Assembly (NCBI GenBank): GCA_965656875.1
Contig: CBFHMJ010000015.1
Coordinates: 62,001-126,000, forward strand
From: CBFHMJ01 sp965656875
GTDB taxonomy: Bacteria > Pseudomonadota > Gammaproteobacteria > Enterobacterales > Alteromonadaceae
Reading direction: 5' to 3'
Length of the DNA stretch: 64,000 nucleotides
Shown: one piece after another, positions 26,408 through 36,206 of the stretch
Layout: every line of letters begins with the position of its first letter
How positions within the stretch are numbered: the stretch's first letter is position 1
The notes under the pieces: model-generated
Told to the model about the DNA's origin: nothing
The model's database searches: none
What the model saw: the letters and a program-made list of their open reading frames with translations, nothing else
Translations under genes and position numbers: made by a program

Positions 26408-28201
26408 CTAAACGTCATCTTTTTTCTGCTGCTGTAAACGCCACAGATTTGCGTAGTGCCCATCACTGTTTATCAGGGCCTGATGGGTGCCTGTTTCAAC
26501 AATATTACCTTTGTTCATTACGACAATACGGTCTGCATCAGCAATCGTAGAAAGTCGGTGCGCAATGACTAATGTCGTGTGACCAGCCGACAGTTCTTTT
26601 ATCGAAGACAAAATTGTTTTTTCAGATTTACTATCTAATGATGATGTAGCTTCATCGAATACCAGTACTGGCGGGTTTTTCAGAATAGTCCTGGCAATAG
26701 CAACACGTTGTTTTTCTCCGCCGGATAATTTTAAACCACGTTCACCGACCATCGTTTCTCCCTTATCAGGCAGGCTGGCGATAAACTCATCCAGATGAGA
26801 CAGTTTGATGGCCTGCATTACTTCATCGAGACTAGCTTCAGGACGACCATAATGGATATTGGCTTGAATCGTATCGTTAAATAACACAGTGTCTTGAGGA
26901 ACAATACCGATATGTTTACGTAGAGAGTGTTGTGTTACTTCACTAATTGATTGTCCATCTATCAATATTTGTCCGTCTTTTGCATCGTAAAACCGAAACA
27001 ATAGTTTTACCAGCGTCGATTTTCCTGATCCGCTTTCACCAACGATAGCGACCTTCTCACCTGGATTTATGGTGAAGGATACATTTTTCAGAATAGGGCG
27101 ATCTTCATGATAGTGAAAACTGACATTGTCAAAATCGACCTTGCCAGATGTAGCAATCAGCTCAGAGGCATTAGATTTATCATCAACTTTTGGAATGATG
27201 CTCATCAGATTAAACATTTGTTCGATGTTAGCTAATGAACCTTTGATCTCACGATAAACAAAGCCAAGGAAATTAAGCGGCATGAATATTTGCATCATGA
27301 ATGCGTTGATCAAAACAAAATCACCTAACGTCATCTCGTTATTGCTTACTCGCCATGCAGCCAGAGCCATCATACTGGTCATTGCGATGGCTATTATTAA
27401 AGCTTGTCCTCCATTGAGGGCAAGTAACGATAAACGGTTCTTCCTTCTCGCACTTTCCCAGTCAGCCAGTTCTTTATCGTAAATATCGGATTCATAGCGT
27501 TCATTGTTGAAGTACTTAACAGTCTCATAGTTGAGTAAACTATCTATCGCTCGGGTGTTTGAGGAAGAGTCAGCTTTGTTCGCTTCACGAATAAAACCAG
27601 TGCGCCATTCAGTCGTAATCGCTGAAAAGGCGATATAAGCAGCGACTGACGTCAATGTGATAAGAGCGAAATAAATGCCGTAGTTATAGAACAGCAAACC
27701 GATCACAAGAATGATCTCAAGGAATGTTGGGACGATATTGAAAACCATAAATCGCATCAGGAAACTGATGCCGGTACTTCCACGCTCGATATCCCGAGCA
27801 AGACCTCCAGTGCGTCGTTCCAGATGGAAACTTAAATCTAACTTGTGCAAATGATCGAAGACTTTCAGGCCGATGCGACGCATGGCTCGTTCTGTTACCC
27901 GACCAAATAATGTATCCCGAATTTCACCCAGTAATACATTGGTTAGACGGGCTGCACCATAGGCAATGATTAATGCAAAAGGTGCGGCGATGAGGCCAGT
28001 CGCGACATCTGTAGTATCAAGCTGGTCGACAATATTCTTTAAAATAAACGGAAGCCAGACATTAAAAACTTTTGCCAGAATAAGGCAGAGAATCGCAAGT
28101 AATACCCTGCTTTTGTATTCCATTAACCAGGGGATTAATGAGGTTAAAACAGACCAGTTGAAACCTTCGACCGGTTTTTCATTGAAATTTCTGTGTCTCA
28201 T
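26408..28201 (-). CDS. Atm1/HMT1-type ABC exporter (fused permease and ATPase)
   Basis: This is a half-transporter of 597 residues with an N-terminal six-helix permease domain (about 25-330) and a C-terminal ATPase. The ATPase carries Walker A GESGSGKST, the Q-loop IGIVPQDTVLFNDTI, the signature LSGGEKQRVAIARTI, Walker B VLVFDEATSSLD and the H-loop VIAHRLST. The permease start (WLMEYKSRVLLAILCLILAK) and segments such as GRVTERAMRRIGLKVFDHLH resemble the Atm1/heavy-metal-tolerance group. That group exports glutathione-linked metal or sulfur species as a homodimer. Substrate is inferred only from family. feoB lies upstream but is separated by a terminator. Confidence 0.92.
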   Translation of the reverse strand: MRHRNFNEKPVEGFNWSVLTSLIPWLMEYKSRVLLAILCLILAKVFNVWLPFILKNIVDQLDTTDVATGLIAAPFALIIAYGAARLTNVLLGEIRDTLFGRVTERAMRRIGLKVFDHLHKLDLSFHLERRTGGLARDIERGSTGISFLMRFMVFNIVPTFLEIILVIGLLFYNYGIYFALITLTSVAAYIAFSAITTEWRTGFIREANKADSSSNTRAIDSLLNYETVKYFNNERYESDIYDKELADWESARRKNRLSLLALNGGQALIIAIAMTSMMALAAWRVSNNEMTLGDFVLINAFMMQIFMPLNFLGFVYREIKGSLANIEQMFNLMSIIPKVDDKSNASELIATSGKVDFDNVSFHYHEDRPILKNVSFTINPGEKVAIVGESGSGKSTLVKLLFRFYDAKDGQILIDGQSISEVTQHSLRKHIGIVPQDTVLFNDTIQANIHYGRPEASLDEVMQAIKLSHLDEFIASLPDKGETMVGERGLKLSGGEKQRVAIARTILKNPPVLVFDEATSSLDSKSEKTILSSIKELSAGHTTLVIAHRLSTIADADRIVVMNKGNIVETGTHQALINSDGHYANLWRLQQQKKDDV

Positions 28202-28256
28202 GAGGGCAGCTGTAAAGAAATTGGAAAAGGCGTGTCGAAAGGATTATGAAGATGGA

Positions 28257-28291
28257 AAAGGCATCTGTAAATGATTTATACAGATGCCTTT
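28257..28291 (-). terminator. Intrinsic terminator of feoAB
   Basis: On the minus strand, AAAGGCATCTGTA pairs with TACAGATGCCTTT around a short A/T-rich loop and is followed by TTTTCC. It lies about 40 bases beyond the feoB stop. Confidence 0.85.
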
Positions 28292-28329
28292 ATTGTGTTG
28301 AATGTGTTATTACACAGGAAGTGGTTTAC

Positions 28330-30639
28330 CTATGTAATATTAACGACTGGAATAGACAGACTATTCTGACTTACTTTTCTGCCGTGTCTTCGCATAATCG
28401 CTACTGCAACAGTAACAACAACAGCGCAACCAGCCAGCCATGCAGTGCTAAAACCTGGATGTTCAGTGAAAGTAGCAACCTGATAAATCGTTGACGATGT
28501 GACATAAGCAAGACCTGTGGCCCACACTGATACGAACATCATCCAGCGAGCACCAGATTCTCGTAACATCGCTCCCATCACTGCTACGCAGGGCGTATAC
28601 AACAGGATAAAGACCAGATAAGTAAAGGCTGAAAGCTCGCTACCGAACAGTTTGGTCATGGATGTAAATGTTGCCATTTGAACTTCTTGTTCTTCAGCTG
28701 CCGCTTCTTTGGTTGAAATATCTGTAATTGCTAATCCCAGTGGATCGGCCAGATTATTGAATACATCAATCAGATTTGCAGGAATCGTCTCAAGTGATTC
28801 GACAACTTTATCGGATACAGATACTTCTTCTGCAACTGCACTTTCTTCGTCTGTTGCTTCAAAGCCTGCGTAAAGCGCATCTAATGTACCAACAACCGCT
28901 TCTTTAGCGAAAATACCGGTAAATACACCGACCGTAGCTGGCCAGTTATCTTCCTTCACCCCTATCGGTGCAAAAATTGGAGTAATGGTTTTACCGATAT
29001 TACTAAGCAAAGATTTATCAGTGTCATCGTTGCCAAACGAACCATCGATACCAATTGTTGCCAGCATTTTCAGGATTACAAACACGACGATAATGGTTTT
29101 ACCTGCACGCTTAATAAAGCTATACAAGCGTTGCCATGTCTTGTGCATCACCCCTTTGAGTGTTGGTACGTGGTAGGTCGGAAGCTCCATGACAAAAGGC
29201 GTTAAGTCTGGCGTAAACAATGTGTGTTTAAGAATAAGGCCAGTCAAAAGCGCCATTACGATGCCAAGAACGTACAAGCCAAACACCAGGTTTTGTCCGT
29301 CTTTTGCAAAAAATGCGGCGGCAAATAAGGCGTAAACCGACAAGCGAGCACCACACGACATGAATGGAGCCATTGCAATCGTTAATAACCTGTCTTTCTG
29401 GGTTTCCATGGTTCGACTTGCCATGACTGCAGGTACGTTACAACCGAAACCAACAATTAAAGGTACGAAGGACTTACCAGGCAAACCGATGGTTCGCATT
29501 AAACGGTCCATGACAAATGCCGCTCGCGCCATATAACCCGAGTCTTCGATATAAGAGAGGAATAAATAAAGGAAAGCAATGATAGGGACGAATGTTGCGA
29601 CCAACTGTATACCACCGCCAAGACCGTCAGCAATCAGTGTGGTTAGCCATTGAGGTGAACCAAGAGATGTCATGACCTGTCCCAGGCCATCAACTAATAT
29701 TGCCGCGAAGAATAAGTCAAAGAAATCAATAAATGCGCCACCAATATTGATGGCAAACGTAAACATTAAATACATCACACCAAAAAATACCGGAATGCCC
29801 AGATATTTATTGATAACAATGCTGTCGATTTTTTCCGTCAGGGAGCGAGAAGCAAAACCTGACATTCTTGAGGCATTATCGGCGATATGTTTGGTGAAGT
29901 TATAACGAGCTTCAGCAATTTCAACATCAAAGTCAGTTTCGACCATATCTGCTTTAATGGTTGCCAGAATCGCTTTGGTATCTGTATCCAGTGAGGCAAT
30001 TTGTTCTGAATCGCCTTGAATGCAACGCAATGCTTTCCAACATGTTAAACGGCCGTATTCTTTATTGATAAGCTGCTGAGTTGCATCTTGTAACACAGAT
30101 TCATATTCCGGACGAACAGTTGAAACATGACGTGTTTTTAATAACTCACCAACAGCGGTGTGAATTTTCTCAATGCCTTGCTGTTTTGATGCAACAACGG
30201 AAACAACAGGACAATCCAGTAATTTTGCCAGCGCAGACTCGTCAATTTTAATGCCGTCTCGCTCCGCTACATCAGCCATATTCAAAACGACCAACATTGG
30301 AATTTCCATTTCCAGCAACTGACTGGTTAAAAACAAATTACGTTCCAGCTTTGAAGCATCAACGATATTGATAATCAGGTCTGCATCACCTGATGTGGCG
30401 TAATCACGTGCTATCCGTTCATCAATGGAGGTTTCGCTGTCTTCAACATCCAGCGTATATGTGCCAGGCAAATCAACGATATTCCAGGTGTCATCACCAA
30501 TGGATAGTTGACCGCTCTTTTTTTCAACGGTTACACCTGACCAGTTGCCAACTTTTTGATTGGAGCCAGTGAGTGCATTAAACAGTGTGGTTTTACCACA
30601 ATTTGGGTTACCGATAACGGCTATTGTTGGTTGATTCAT
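28330..30639 (-). CDS. feoB: Ferrous iron transporter FeoB
   Basis: FeoB moves Fe2+ across the inner membrane. The 769-residue product has the N-terminal GTPase domain: G1 GNPNCGKTTLFNALTG at residue 10, G3 DLPGTYTLD and G4 NMADVAERDGI. A helical guanine-dissociation-inhibitor-like region follows. The membrane domain with two gate repeats comes next (about 280-750), including GCNVPAVMASRTMETQKDRL and CGARLSVYALFAAAFF. The ATG overlaps the feoA stop by 4 bases, so the two are translationally coupled. No feoC follows; the operon ends at a strong terminator. Regulation by Fur is likely from the box at 31039. Confidence 0.97.
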   Translation of the reverse strand: MNQPTIAVIGNPNCGKTTLFNALTGSNQKVGNWSGVTVEKKSGQLSIGDDTWNIVDLPGTYTLDVEDSETSIDERIARDYATSGDADLIINIVDASKLERNLFLTSQLLEMEIPMLVVLNMADVAERDGIKIDESALAKLLDCPVVSVVASKQQGIEKIHTAVGELLKTRHVSTVRPEYESVLQDATQQLINKEYGRLTCWKALRCIQGDSEQIASLDTDTKAILATIKADMVETDFDVEIAEARYNFTKHIADNASRMSGFASRSLTEKIDSIVINKYLGIPVFFGVMYLMFTFAINIGGAFIDFFDLFFAAILVDGLGQVMTSLGSPQWLTTLIADGLGGGIQLVATFVPIIAFLYLFLSYIEDSGYMARAAFVMDRLMRTIGLPGKSFVPLIVGFGCNVPAVMASRTMETQKDRLLTIAMAPFMSCGARLSVYALFAAAFFAKDGQNLVFGLYVLGIVMALLTGLILKHTLFTPDLTPFVMELPTYHVPTLKGVMHKTWQRLYSFIKRAGKTIIVVFVILKMLATIGIDGSFGNDDTDKSLLSNIGKTITPIFAPIGVKEDNWPATVGVFTGIFAKEAVVGTLDALYAGFEATDEESAVAEEVSVSDKVVESLETIPANLIDVFNNLADPLGLAITDISTKEAAAEEQEVQMATFTSMTKLFGSELSAFTYLVFILLYTPCVAVMGAMLRESGARWMMFVSVWATGLAYVTSSTIYQVATFTEHPGFSTAWLAGCAVVVTVAVAIMRRHGRKVSQNSLSIPVVNIT

Positions 30640-30869
30640 GCAACTTGTTCCACCAATATGCCAGACGCTTCAGCGCGACGAAGGGCTAATGAGAATCCAC
30701 GTACTTTGATTTGAATTGGGTCACCAAGAGGGGCTTTACGAACGACTTCCAGTTCTGCGCCAGGAGTTAATCCAAGGGAAAGTAATTTACGACGAAATTC
30801 AGCGTTGCTTTTGTCAAACCCTACGACTTTAACGGTCTCTCCAGTCTCTAAGGTATCGAGCGATATCAT
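30636..30869 (-). CDS. feoA: Ferrous iron transport accessory protein FeoA
   Basis: FeoA is a small SH3-like cytoplasmic partner of FeoB. The sequence has the family pattern: LDTLETGETVKVVGFDK, then RKLLSLGLTPGAELEVVRKA, then GDPIQIKVRGFSLALRRAEA. I prefer the ATG at 30869 because GGAG directly abuts the other in-frame ATG at 30878 with no spacer, while it is nine bases from the second. The protein is then 77 residues. feoA and feoB overlap by 4 bases. Confidence 0.95.
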   Translation of the reverse strand: MISLDTLETGETVKVVGFDKSNAEFRRKLLSLGLTPGAELEVVRKAPLGDPIQIKVRGFSLALRRAEASGILVEQVA

Positions 30870-31337
30870 GACAAACATCTCCGGAAACCAGACATGCTGG
30901 TATTAAACTTGTGCCCAACTGTTCTGAATATTAGACATGAATGAGAACGTAAAACAGAGGTGCCATTCAGGGCAAGTTGGGGATTTCAGACACACATTAC
31001 AGTGAGGTCAAACTATACGCCTTGATTGATCTCATGTAAATGAGAATTATTGTTATTTGCTATATCGGATTGTATTAACGATGATAATTTAACTTACCGT
31101 AATTAAAGGGGTTTAGAGGAATTAGTGCGTATTTATTCATCAGTTCGGGTGTTTGATTCAGTGACAGGAAATGCTGGATGACAATTATTTTTACTGGCTT
31201 AATTTTATAAAATCGCTATCCTACTTCGGCGCTTATGATGAGTCTTTATCATGCGTTTCGAACACAATCAGAACCGTTCATCACATAAGCAGACATACAA
31301 CGAAATCAGCATTAAAAATAAAAAACAGGGTCACAGG
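30870..31337. other. Divergent regulatory region of feoAB and the beta-lactamase-fold gene
   Basis: This AT-rich region holds the probable Fur site at 31039-31057 and must contain the promoters of both flanking units. An in-frame ATG at 31251 would extend the rightward gene by 29 residues, but it lacks a ribosome binding site and would hide the signal peptide. I see no other feature. Confidence 0.5.
31039..31057. promoter_or_regulatory. Probable Fur box upstream of feoAB
   Basis: The 19-mer AATGAGAATTATTGTTATT matches the 7-1-7 Fur consensus (TGATAATnATTATCA with flanks) at 15 or 16 of 19 positions. It lies about 170 bp upstream of feoA. Fur with Fe2+ would repress feoAB in iron-rich cells. 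Confidence 0.7.
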
Positions 31338-32411
31338 ATGAGAAACGAAGTTTGGTTGTTATTACTTTTATGTTTTTCTTTCCAACTAACAGCTAAATCA
31401 ATTGATACCAAAGAATTAACGCCTTTTATTGATGAAACGGCTAATTACTATTTATCTGCCACTCATTATGGCGGTCTGGCCATTTCAATCTGGCATAAAG
31501 ATCGTGTGATTTTCGACCGTGGTTATGGTCACGCGAACATTGATGCCAAAATACCATTCACGAATGAAACTGTTCTGGCGATTGGGCCGGTAACATCGAC
31601 AATGACCGCTGCTTCTGTGTTGATGCTTGCTGAACGAGGAAAGTTGTCTTTGTCGGACAAGGTTGAAGATCATTTACCAGGCATGGTTGCCAATGGTAAA
31701 AACGTCTCCTTAACACATTTGTTATGCCATACCTCTGGCATCGTGAGTTTTGACGGCGGTGAATTTGACGATGCGCATTATCAGACTTCACCTTCGGTAG
31801 AAGCATTGATCAAGGTGTTTTCAGATTACCCGGCAGAATTTCAACCGGGACAACAGCATCAGTACAGTAGCTCAGGTTACTTGTTGTTGAGTGAAATCAT
31901 TGAAAAAGTTACCGGACAGAGCCTTGGCGATTTTTACCGGGAAAATCTGTTTGTGCCGTTAGGGCTGAACTCGACCTGGTATCTGGGTGATACCTTTTAT
32001 ATACCTAATTTCAGCCAATCTTATTCCGCAGAAGAAAATATTTTACAACCGTATCTTGAGCCAATGGAATATCGTCTGGTGAAAGGTGCCGCTGGTGTTG
32101 GCAGTACGGTGAGAAACTATGTTCGCTGGTACTCGATGCTGATGAAAGGCTATGTACTGAGTGATAAAAGCTATGAGCGTATGATGGGTGCTTGTCGGTT
32201 GAAAGGTCAAAAACAACGCTGGCCAATGACCGTTGAAGCACACAACTGGTATGGTGATAAGAAAATGTATTTTGTCGGTGGCGAAGTGAATGGCTTTACC
32301 ACCTGGGCAATGTATTTTCCTGATTATGACTTATCCATTGGAATTGGTGGGAATACACCGGATAACTTCCGCTACATTGCTGATTCAATCGTGAATAAAT
32401 TGATTAAGTAG
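31338..32411 (+). CDS. Exported beta-lactamase-fold protein lacking the catalytic residues
   Basis: From the ATG at 31338 the product starts with a clear signal peptide (RNEVWLLLLLCFSFQLTAKS) and is 357 residues long. The serine beta-lactamase/esterase framework is plain: VLAIGPVTSTMTAASVLMLA, then GKLSLSDKVEDHLP, THLLCHTSGI, YSSSGYLLLSEIIEKVTG, and PLGLNSTWY. The SxxK active site reads PVTS: Pro84 in place of the nucleophile Ser, Ser87 in place of the Lys. The YxN motif is YSS, and the late HxG/KTG position reads VGGEVNGF. It should not hydrolyse beta-lactams or esters by the family mechanism. A binding or regulatory role in the periplasm is inferred. A strong terminator follows. Confidence 0.88.
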   Translation: MRNEVWLLLLLCFSFQLTAKSIDTKELTPFIDETANYYLSATHYGGLAISIWHKDRVIFDRGYGHANIDAKIPFTNETVLAIGPVTSTMTAASVLMLAERGKLSLSDKVEDHLPGMVANGKNVSLTHLLCHTSGIVSFDGGEFDDAHYQTSPSVEALIKVFSDYPAEFQPGQQHQYSSSGYLLLSEIIEKVTGQSLGDFYRENLFVPLGLNSTWYLGDTFYIPNFSQSYSAEENILQPYLEPMEYRLVKGAAGVGSTVRNYVRWYSMLMKGYVLSDKSYERMMGACRLKGQKQRWPMTVEAHNWYGDKKMYFVGGEVNGFTTWAMYFPDYDLSIGIGGNTPDNFRYIADSIVNKLIK

Positions 32412-32439
32412 CGGTTTAACACAGTACATTATTCAGAGA

Positions 32440-32466
32440 GGCCGGAATGTGAATTCCGGCCTTTTT
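32440..32466 (+). terminator. Intrinsic terminator
   Basis: GGCCGGAAT (32440-32448) pairs with ATTCCGGCC (32453-32461), followed by TTTTT. It ends the beta-lactamase-fold gene and may also serve the converging lrgB. Confidence 0.9.
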
Positions 32467-32481
32467 AGTTTGAGCGAGTTT

Positions 32482-33165
32482 CTACATCAGTATGGGTAAT
32501 AAAATCGCTGTAAACAGTCCGTTTAATCCCATTGCCAGTGCAGACCAGGCTGCTGCCACTTCGCCTAATTCCACTGATTTAGCAGTGCCCACGCCATGAC
32601 TTGAAATACCAAGCGCCAGTCCTTTAGCTTCCGACGAATGAATTGAGAACAGCTTAAATATCAGTGGACAGATCACTGCTCCGTAAACGCCAGTAATAAT
32701 GACATAAATCGCTGTCAGTGGCGGTAAGCCTCCAATACTTTCACTGATAATCATGGCGATAGGTGTTGTAACGGATTTTGGTGCGAGAGAAATTAATGCC
32801 GCATCTGACATTCCCATGACCCCGGCGATGGACAGTGCAGATAATACTGCGGTCAGTGATCCAGCGGTCATCGCAATCAAAATATGTCGACTGTGTTGAC
32901 GAATGACACTGAGTTGTCGGTAAAGGGGAATCGCAAGGGCAACGGTTGCCGGACCCAGTAGCCAGTGAATAATGATATTGTGGTCGAAATACGTTTGATA
33001 AGTGACATCAGTCATTGTCAGCAAAACGATGATGGTAATGATCGATAGTAATACTGCGTTGAGCCAGGCGATGCGCTTTTGTATCGCCAGAAACAGCAGG
33101 AATATCAGAACGGTAAATGCCATCCAGCACAATGACATTAAGGCATCAGTTAATTGATCAGTCAT
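32482..33165 (-). CDS. lrgB: LrgB/CidB family membrane protein
   Basis: This 227-residue multi-pass protein has the LrgB hallmarks: WLLGPATVALAIPLYRQ, then SLAPKSVTTPIAMIISESIG, then ALGISSHGVGTAKSVE. LrgAB/CidAB pairs are holin/antiholin-like membrane proteins tied to cell lysis and, in several bacteria, to export of pyruvate or other metabolites. The gene overlaps lrgA by 8 bases. It is the last member of a leftward run that starts with the DUF4212 gene at 38.2 kb. Confidence 0.92.
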   Translation of the reverse strand: MTDQLTDALMSLCWMAFTVLIFLLFLAIQKRIAWLNAVLLSIITIIVLLTMTDVTYQTYFDHNIIIHWLLGPATVALAIPLYRQLSVIRQHSRHILIAMTAGSLTAVLSALSIAGVMGMSDAALISLAPKSVTTPIAMIISESIGGLPPLTAIYVIITGVYGAVICPLIFKLFSIHSSEAKGLALGISSHGVGTAKSVELGEVAAAWSALAMGLNGLFTAILLPILM

Positions 33166-33538
33166 TGATATTCTCTGTCGAGTTGTCTGTTACGTTATCC
33201 ATTATGGATTTTAAATACTCCAGCAGTTTTCCCGTTACTATCATTGAGAGTGTTGTGCTGATGATGAGCGATACGACCAGCGCAGCCCAGTGCAACTGGA
33301 ATGTCGCAGAAAGAGTCATGGCTCCAACGCCTGCGGGAACAAAAAATAATGACATCCATTTCAATAAATGCTGAGCCGTGGTGGCGAGCTTATCAGGTAC
33401 CCGACCTAATCCGAATAATATCAGCAGCAAAAAGACCATGCCGACAACAGGCCCGGGTACGATAAAGCCAGTGAAAGCAACAAATGCGTTTCCTGCCAGC
33501 AAACACGCAATGATTAAGAGAAGGTGAATAACAGACAT
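33158..33538 (-). CDS. lrgA: LrgA/CidA family membrane protein
   Basis: The 126-residue protein has four hydrophobic helices and the LrgA signature FIVPGPVVGMVFLLLILFGL, then LLKWMSLFFVPAGVGAM. It is the small partner of LrgB. A charged C-terminal tail (DNVTDNSTENIND) is cytoplasmic. The gene starts 24 bases after the exonuclease stop and overlaps lrgB, so all three are likely on one mRNA. Confidence 0.92.
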   Translation of the reverse strand: MSVIHLLLIIACLLAGNAFVAFTGFIVPGPVVGMVFLLLILFGLGRVPDKLATTAQHLLKWMSLFFVPAGVGAMTLSATFQLHWAALVVSLIISTTLSMIVTGKLLEYLKSIMDNVTDNSTENIND

Positions 33539-33562
33539 CAGTAGCTCATCATATTGTTAATA

Positions 33563-34303
33563 TCAGTAATAGTATCTCAGAAATTCAGCGACCGTTTGTT
33601 GCTGGCACTGGCGATGCTCTATTTGTGCGAGAAATAACTGGGCGCAACTAAATGCGTCTGATAATGCATTATGTTGTTTCCCCAGGGGGATGTGGTAACG
33701 CTCCATACAGGCCTTCAATCGTAATGAATTGGCCGGTATTACATGTCCGGTATTTAGCAGCCTGTTTTTCTCTGTTATTAACGTATCCAGTGCGATGATT
33801 TCGGGTGCATTGTGGTAACTGAGTTGAGAGAAGTACTCGATAAACGTTATATCCAGCGGAGCATGATGAGCGACCAAAACCCTGCCATTTAACGCCTGGT
33901 AAAGTTCAGTCAGTGCTGCCTGTAATTCTAATCCGTTTGTTAATTGTCGATCATGAATGCCATGTATGGTGGCACTTTGCCCGACGCCGTGACGATTCTT
34001 CAACAACAAATGTTTTGCCTGTCCCACATTGATTTGCAAGTTATCAATCGGAACCCAGCCAATGCTAATGATTTCACCGGTTTCTGGTTGTAGTGACGAT
34101 AATTCTAAGTCCACGGCCAGAAATCGAGTTGAAGCAATGTCTTTTTCAGTAACAGGCGGCTTATATTGAGCATTGAAGGGAATCGGATCGGGAAGGTCCC
34201 GATGCATCGCAGCAGCAGTATTAATACTGATTTCCTGATTTGCTGGCTTTATCCAGGCCATCACATGCTGGAAGATGGCCTGTATTTTTTTCTCAAACGT
34301 CAT
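33563..34303 (-). CDS. DnaQ-like 3'-5' exonuclease (DEDDh)
   Basis: The exonuclease domain spans about residues 55-240. ExoI is FLAVDLELSS, with the metal-binding Asp and Glu. ExoII includes VAHHAPLDITFIEYF. ExoIII is KQHNALSDAFSCAQLFL, with the His-x4-Asp typical of DEDDh enzymes. It resembles the epsilon proofreading subunit but is longer at the N-terminus and is not adjacent to rnhA, so it is probably an accessory exonuclease. In the same position as here, downstream of cNMP/CBS/DUF294 genes, such exonucleases recur in many gammaproteobacteria (from memory). It is 35 bases after that gene. Confidence 0.88.
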   Translation of the reverse strand: MTFEKKIQAIFQHVMAWIKPANQEISINTAAAMHRDLPDPIPFNAQYKPPVTEKDIASTRFLAVDLELSSLQPETGEIISIGWVPIDNLQINVGQAKHLLLKNRHGVGQSATIHGIHDRQLTNGLELQAALTELYQALNGRVLVAHHAPLDITFIEYFSQLSYHNAPEIIALDTLITEKNRLLNTGHVIPANSLRLKACMERYHIPLGKQHNALSDAFSCAQLFLAQIEHRQCQQQTVAEFLRYYY

Positions 34304-34337
34304 GCTTGTCTCATTACACTACTCTCATTACACCAAT

Positions 34338-36206
34338 TTAAAAGCTTCGACAGAATGACAGCTTCATACCTGCTTGTCCTTTGCCTGCCACTGCCAGCGC
34401 ATCTTTTAATTGATGACGTTCCAACCCAGACAGGGATGCAGGATCTAACAGATTCGACACGTCATTGGGTAAGATGCCTTCCTGAAGCTGATCGCTGTGA
34501 TATTGCCAGCGTAATTGTGAAATAAACTCGAAAGCATCCAGCAAATTCTCACCATCTTTTTTATGAATTACCTGATGTTGAATTAAGTATTCCAGACGAT
34601 CCGTTGTATTGATAACCGATGCTCCGACAGAGAGTGCATAAACTCGTGCTAAATCAGTGATCAGTGTCAGCCCCCGAGTTTTCATGTTCATGCCTTTATG
34701 ACGACTTCCGTCCTTTTCAACAATGAAGCGATTGAAAAACGTGAGCGGTGGCTGATGTTGCAATGCGTTCTCTGCCATATGCATCAGGAACAGATCATTA
34801 TTAACGCACAGGTTTAACATGTACTGCTGAAGCTGAGAAAACAGCGCATGATCACCATAAATGGATCGACAATCAAAGAAGATCGAACAGTGCATCAGTG
34901 CTTTGGGTTCTGGTGTTTTGATCCATTTAGCAAAATAACTTTGCCAGGAATCGAGTGGCTGACGCCAGATGTCATTTGTTGCCATGATCCCGCCTGAGCA
35001 ATAGCGGATCCCGCAGGCGTTGAGTCCATCGCAAACACGGTGTGCCAGTTGTTTAAACCATTCTGCTTCTTTCTGATTATGTAACGGACGTTCGATCAAT
35101 AATCCATTGTCTTGATCCGCATTGACACTTTGTTCCATACGAGCTTGCGATCCAAAACTGAGCCACACGAATTTGCAGGGCGGATCGCCGAGTTCATTAA
35201 TCGCCAGCTCAATCAGTCGTTCCGTCAATGCATCGGTCATGGTGGTAATAATGCTGCTGGCTTCATGGGCTCTGACTTCCTGTTCGCCCAATACTTCTGC
35301 TGCATGACGGATCTGAGTCGCTGAATTAATCACATCATCAATGCTGGTTTGGCGTTGCATGTCGCCAATAATATAAACCGGATGATCCTGTTGTGCTCTG
35401 ACGATATCAGTCGTCGTGATCACACCAACAGGACGTTGGTTTTCAACGACAGGTAAGTGATGAATATTATGACGAGTCATGGAGAGAACCGCTTCATACA
35501 ACCATTGATCCGGCGTTGCGCAGATCGGTTCGACAGTCATGATCGTATCAACTGATCCTTGTACATCAATGGCTTCTGCGACGACTCGGGTACGAAGATC
35601 CCGATCAGTGACGATCCCAACCATGTCTCCTTCTGTTGCACAGCCAGAGGGCGAAGTAATGATCACACTGGATACTCGGTGTTTGGCCATGATCTGAGCG
35701 GTTTGTTGAATCGTATGATCAGAAGGGACGGCGATAATATTACGTGTTATCACGTCTTCAACTTTTCGCGTCAAATGGCTTTTCGGTCCCTCGGATTGTT
35801 GATGGAGTTGGCTGGCAAATAAATGCTGAAAGAATTGATCGAATGAACGATTCATTGAACGAATCTGGTGGAAGCTGTCCTGATTCAACCGATAAATTAA
35901 ACCATCTTCCTGACAGCTGATCTGGCAATCGTCTGGATCACCGGTTAATAGCTGTTGATAACCAAAGACATCACCGGGCTGAAGATTATTAACGAGGCGA
36001 TGATGATTATCGGTTACTTTGAAGTCCCCGGTACGGATGATTAGCAGTTGGGGGTGTTTATTCTCTGGGCTTAATGATGAAACATCGGTTGAACCAGCGT
36101 GATAGCTAACGGAGATGCCTGAACAGGCCTGGTGTATTTGTGGTTCGGTCAGTTGATCAAAAGGTGGACACTGTTGCAAAAATTCTCGTATTTCTTCGAT
36201 TTCCAT
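34338..36206 (-). CDS. cNMP-binding, CBS-pair, DUF294 nucleotidyltransferase-like signalling protein
   Basis: The 622-residue protein has a cyclic-nucleotide-binding-like domain (about 10-125), two CBS domains (about 150-270), a DUF294 nucleotidyltransferase-like domain and a C-terminal helical domain. The DUF294 domain carries SFGSQARMEQSVNADQDNGL near residue 350. This architecture resembles GlnD-like sensors. The linked gene is an acetate-type symporter, and such proteins are thought to tune it, but the chemistry is unproven. The ribosome binding site sits in a GGA-loop hairpin directly before the ATG, suggesting control by CsrA. It is 60 bases after the symporter stop. Confidence 0.92.
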   Translation of the reverse strand: MEIEEIREFLQQCPPFDQLTEPQIHQACSGISVSYHAGSTDVSSLSPENKHPQLLIIRTGDFKVTDNHHRLVNNLQPGDVFGYQQLLTGDPDDCQISCQEDGLIYRLNQDSFHQIRSMNRSFDQFFQHLFASQLHQQSEGPKSHLTRKVEDVITRNIIAVPSDHTIQQTAQIMAKHRVSSVIITSPSGCATEGDMVGIVTDRDLRTRVVAEAIDVQGSVDTIMTVEPICATPDQWLYEAVLSMTRHNIHHLPVVENQRPVGVITTTDIVRAQQDHPVYIIGDMQRQTSIDDVINSATQIRHAAEVLGEQEVRAHEASSIITTMTDALTERLIELAINELGDPPCKFVWLSFGSQARMEQSVNADQDNGLLIERPLHNQKEAEWFKQLAHRVCDGLNACGIRYCSGGIMATNDIWRQPLDSWQSYFAKWIKTPEPKALMHCSIFFDCRSIYGDHALFSQLQQYMLNLCVNNDLFLMHMAENALQHQPPLTFFNRFIVEKDGSRHKGMNMKTRGLTLITDLARVYALSVGASVINTTDRLEYLIQHQVIHKKDGENLLDAFEFISQLRWQYHSDQLQEGILPNDVSNLLDPASLSGLERHQLKDALAVAGKGQAGMKLSFCRSF

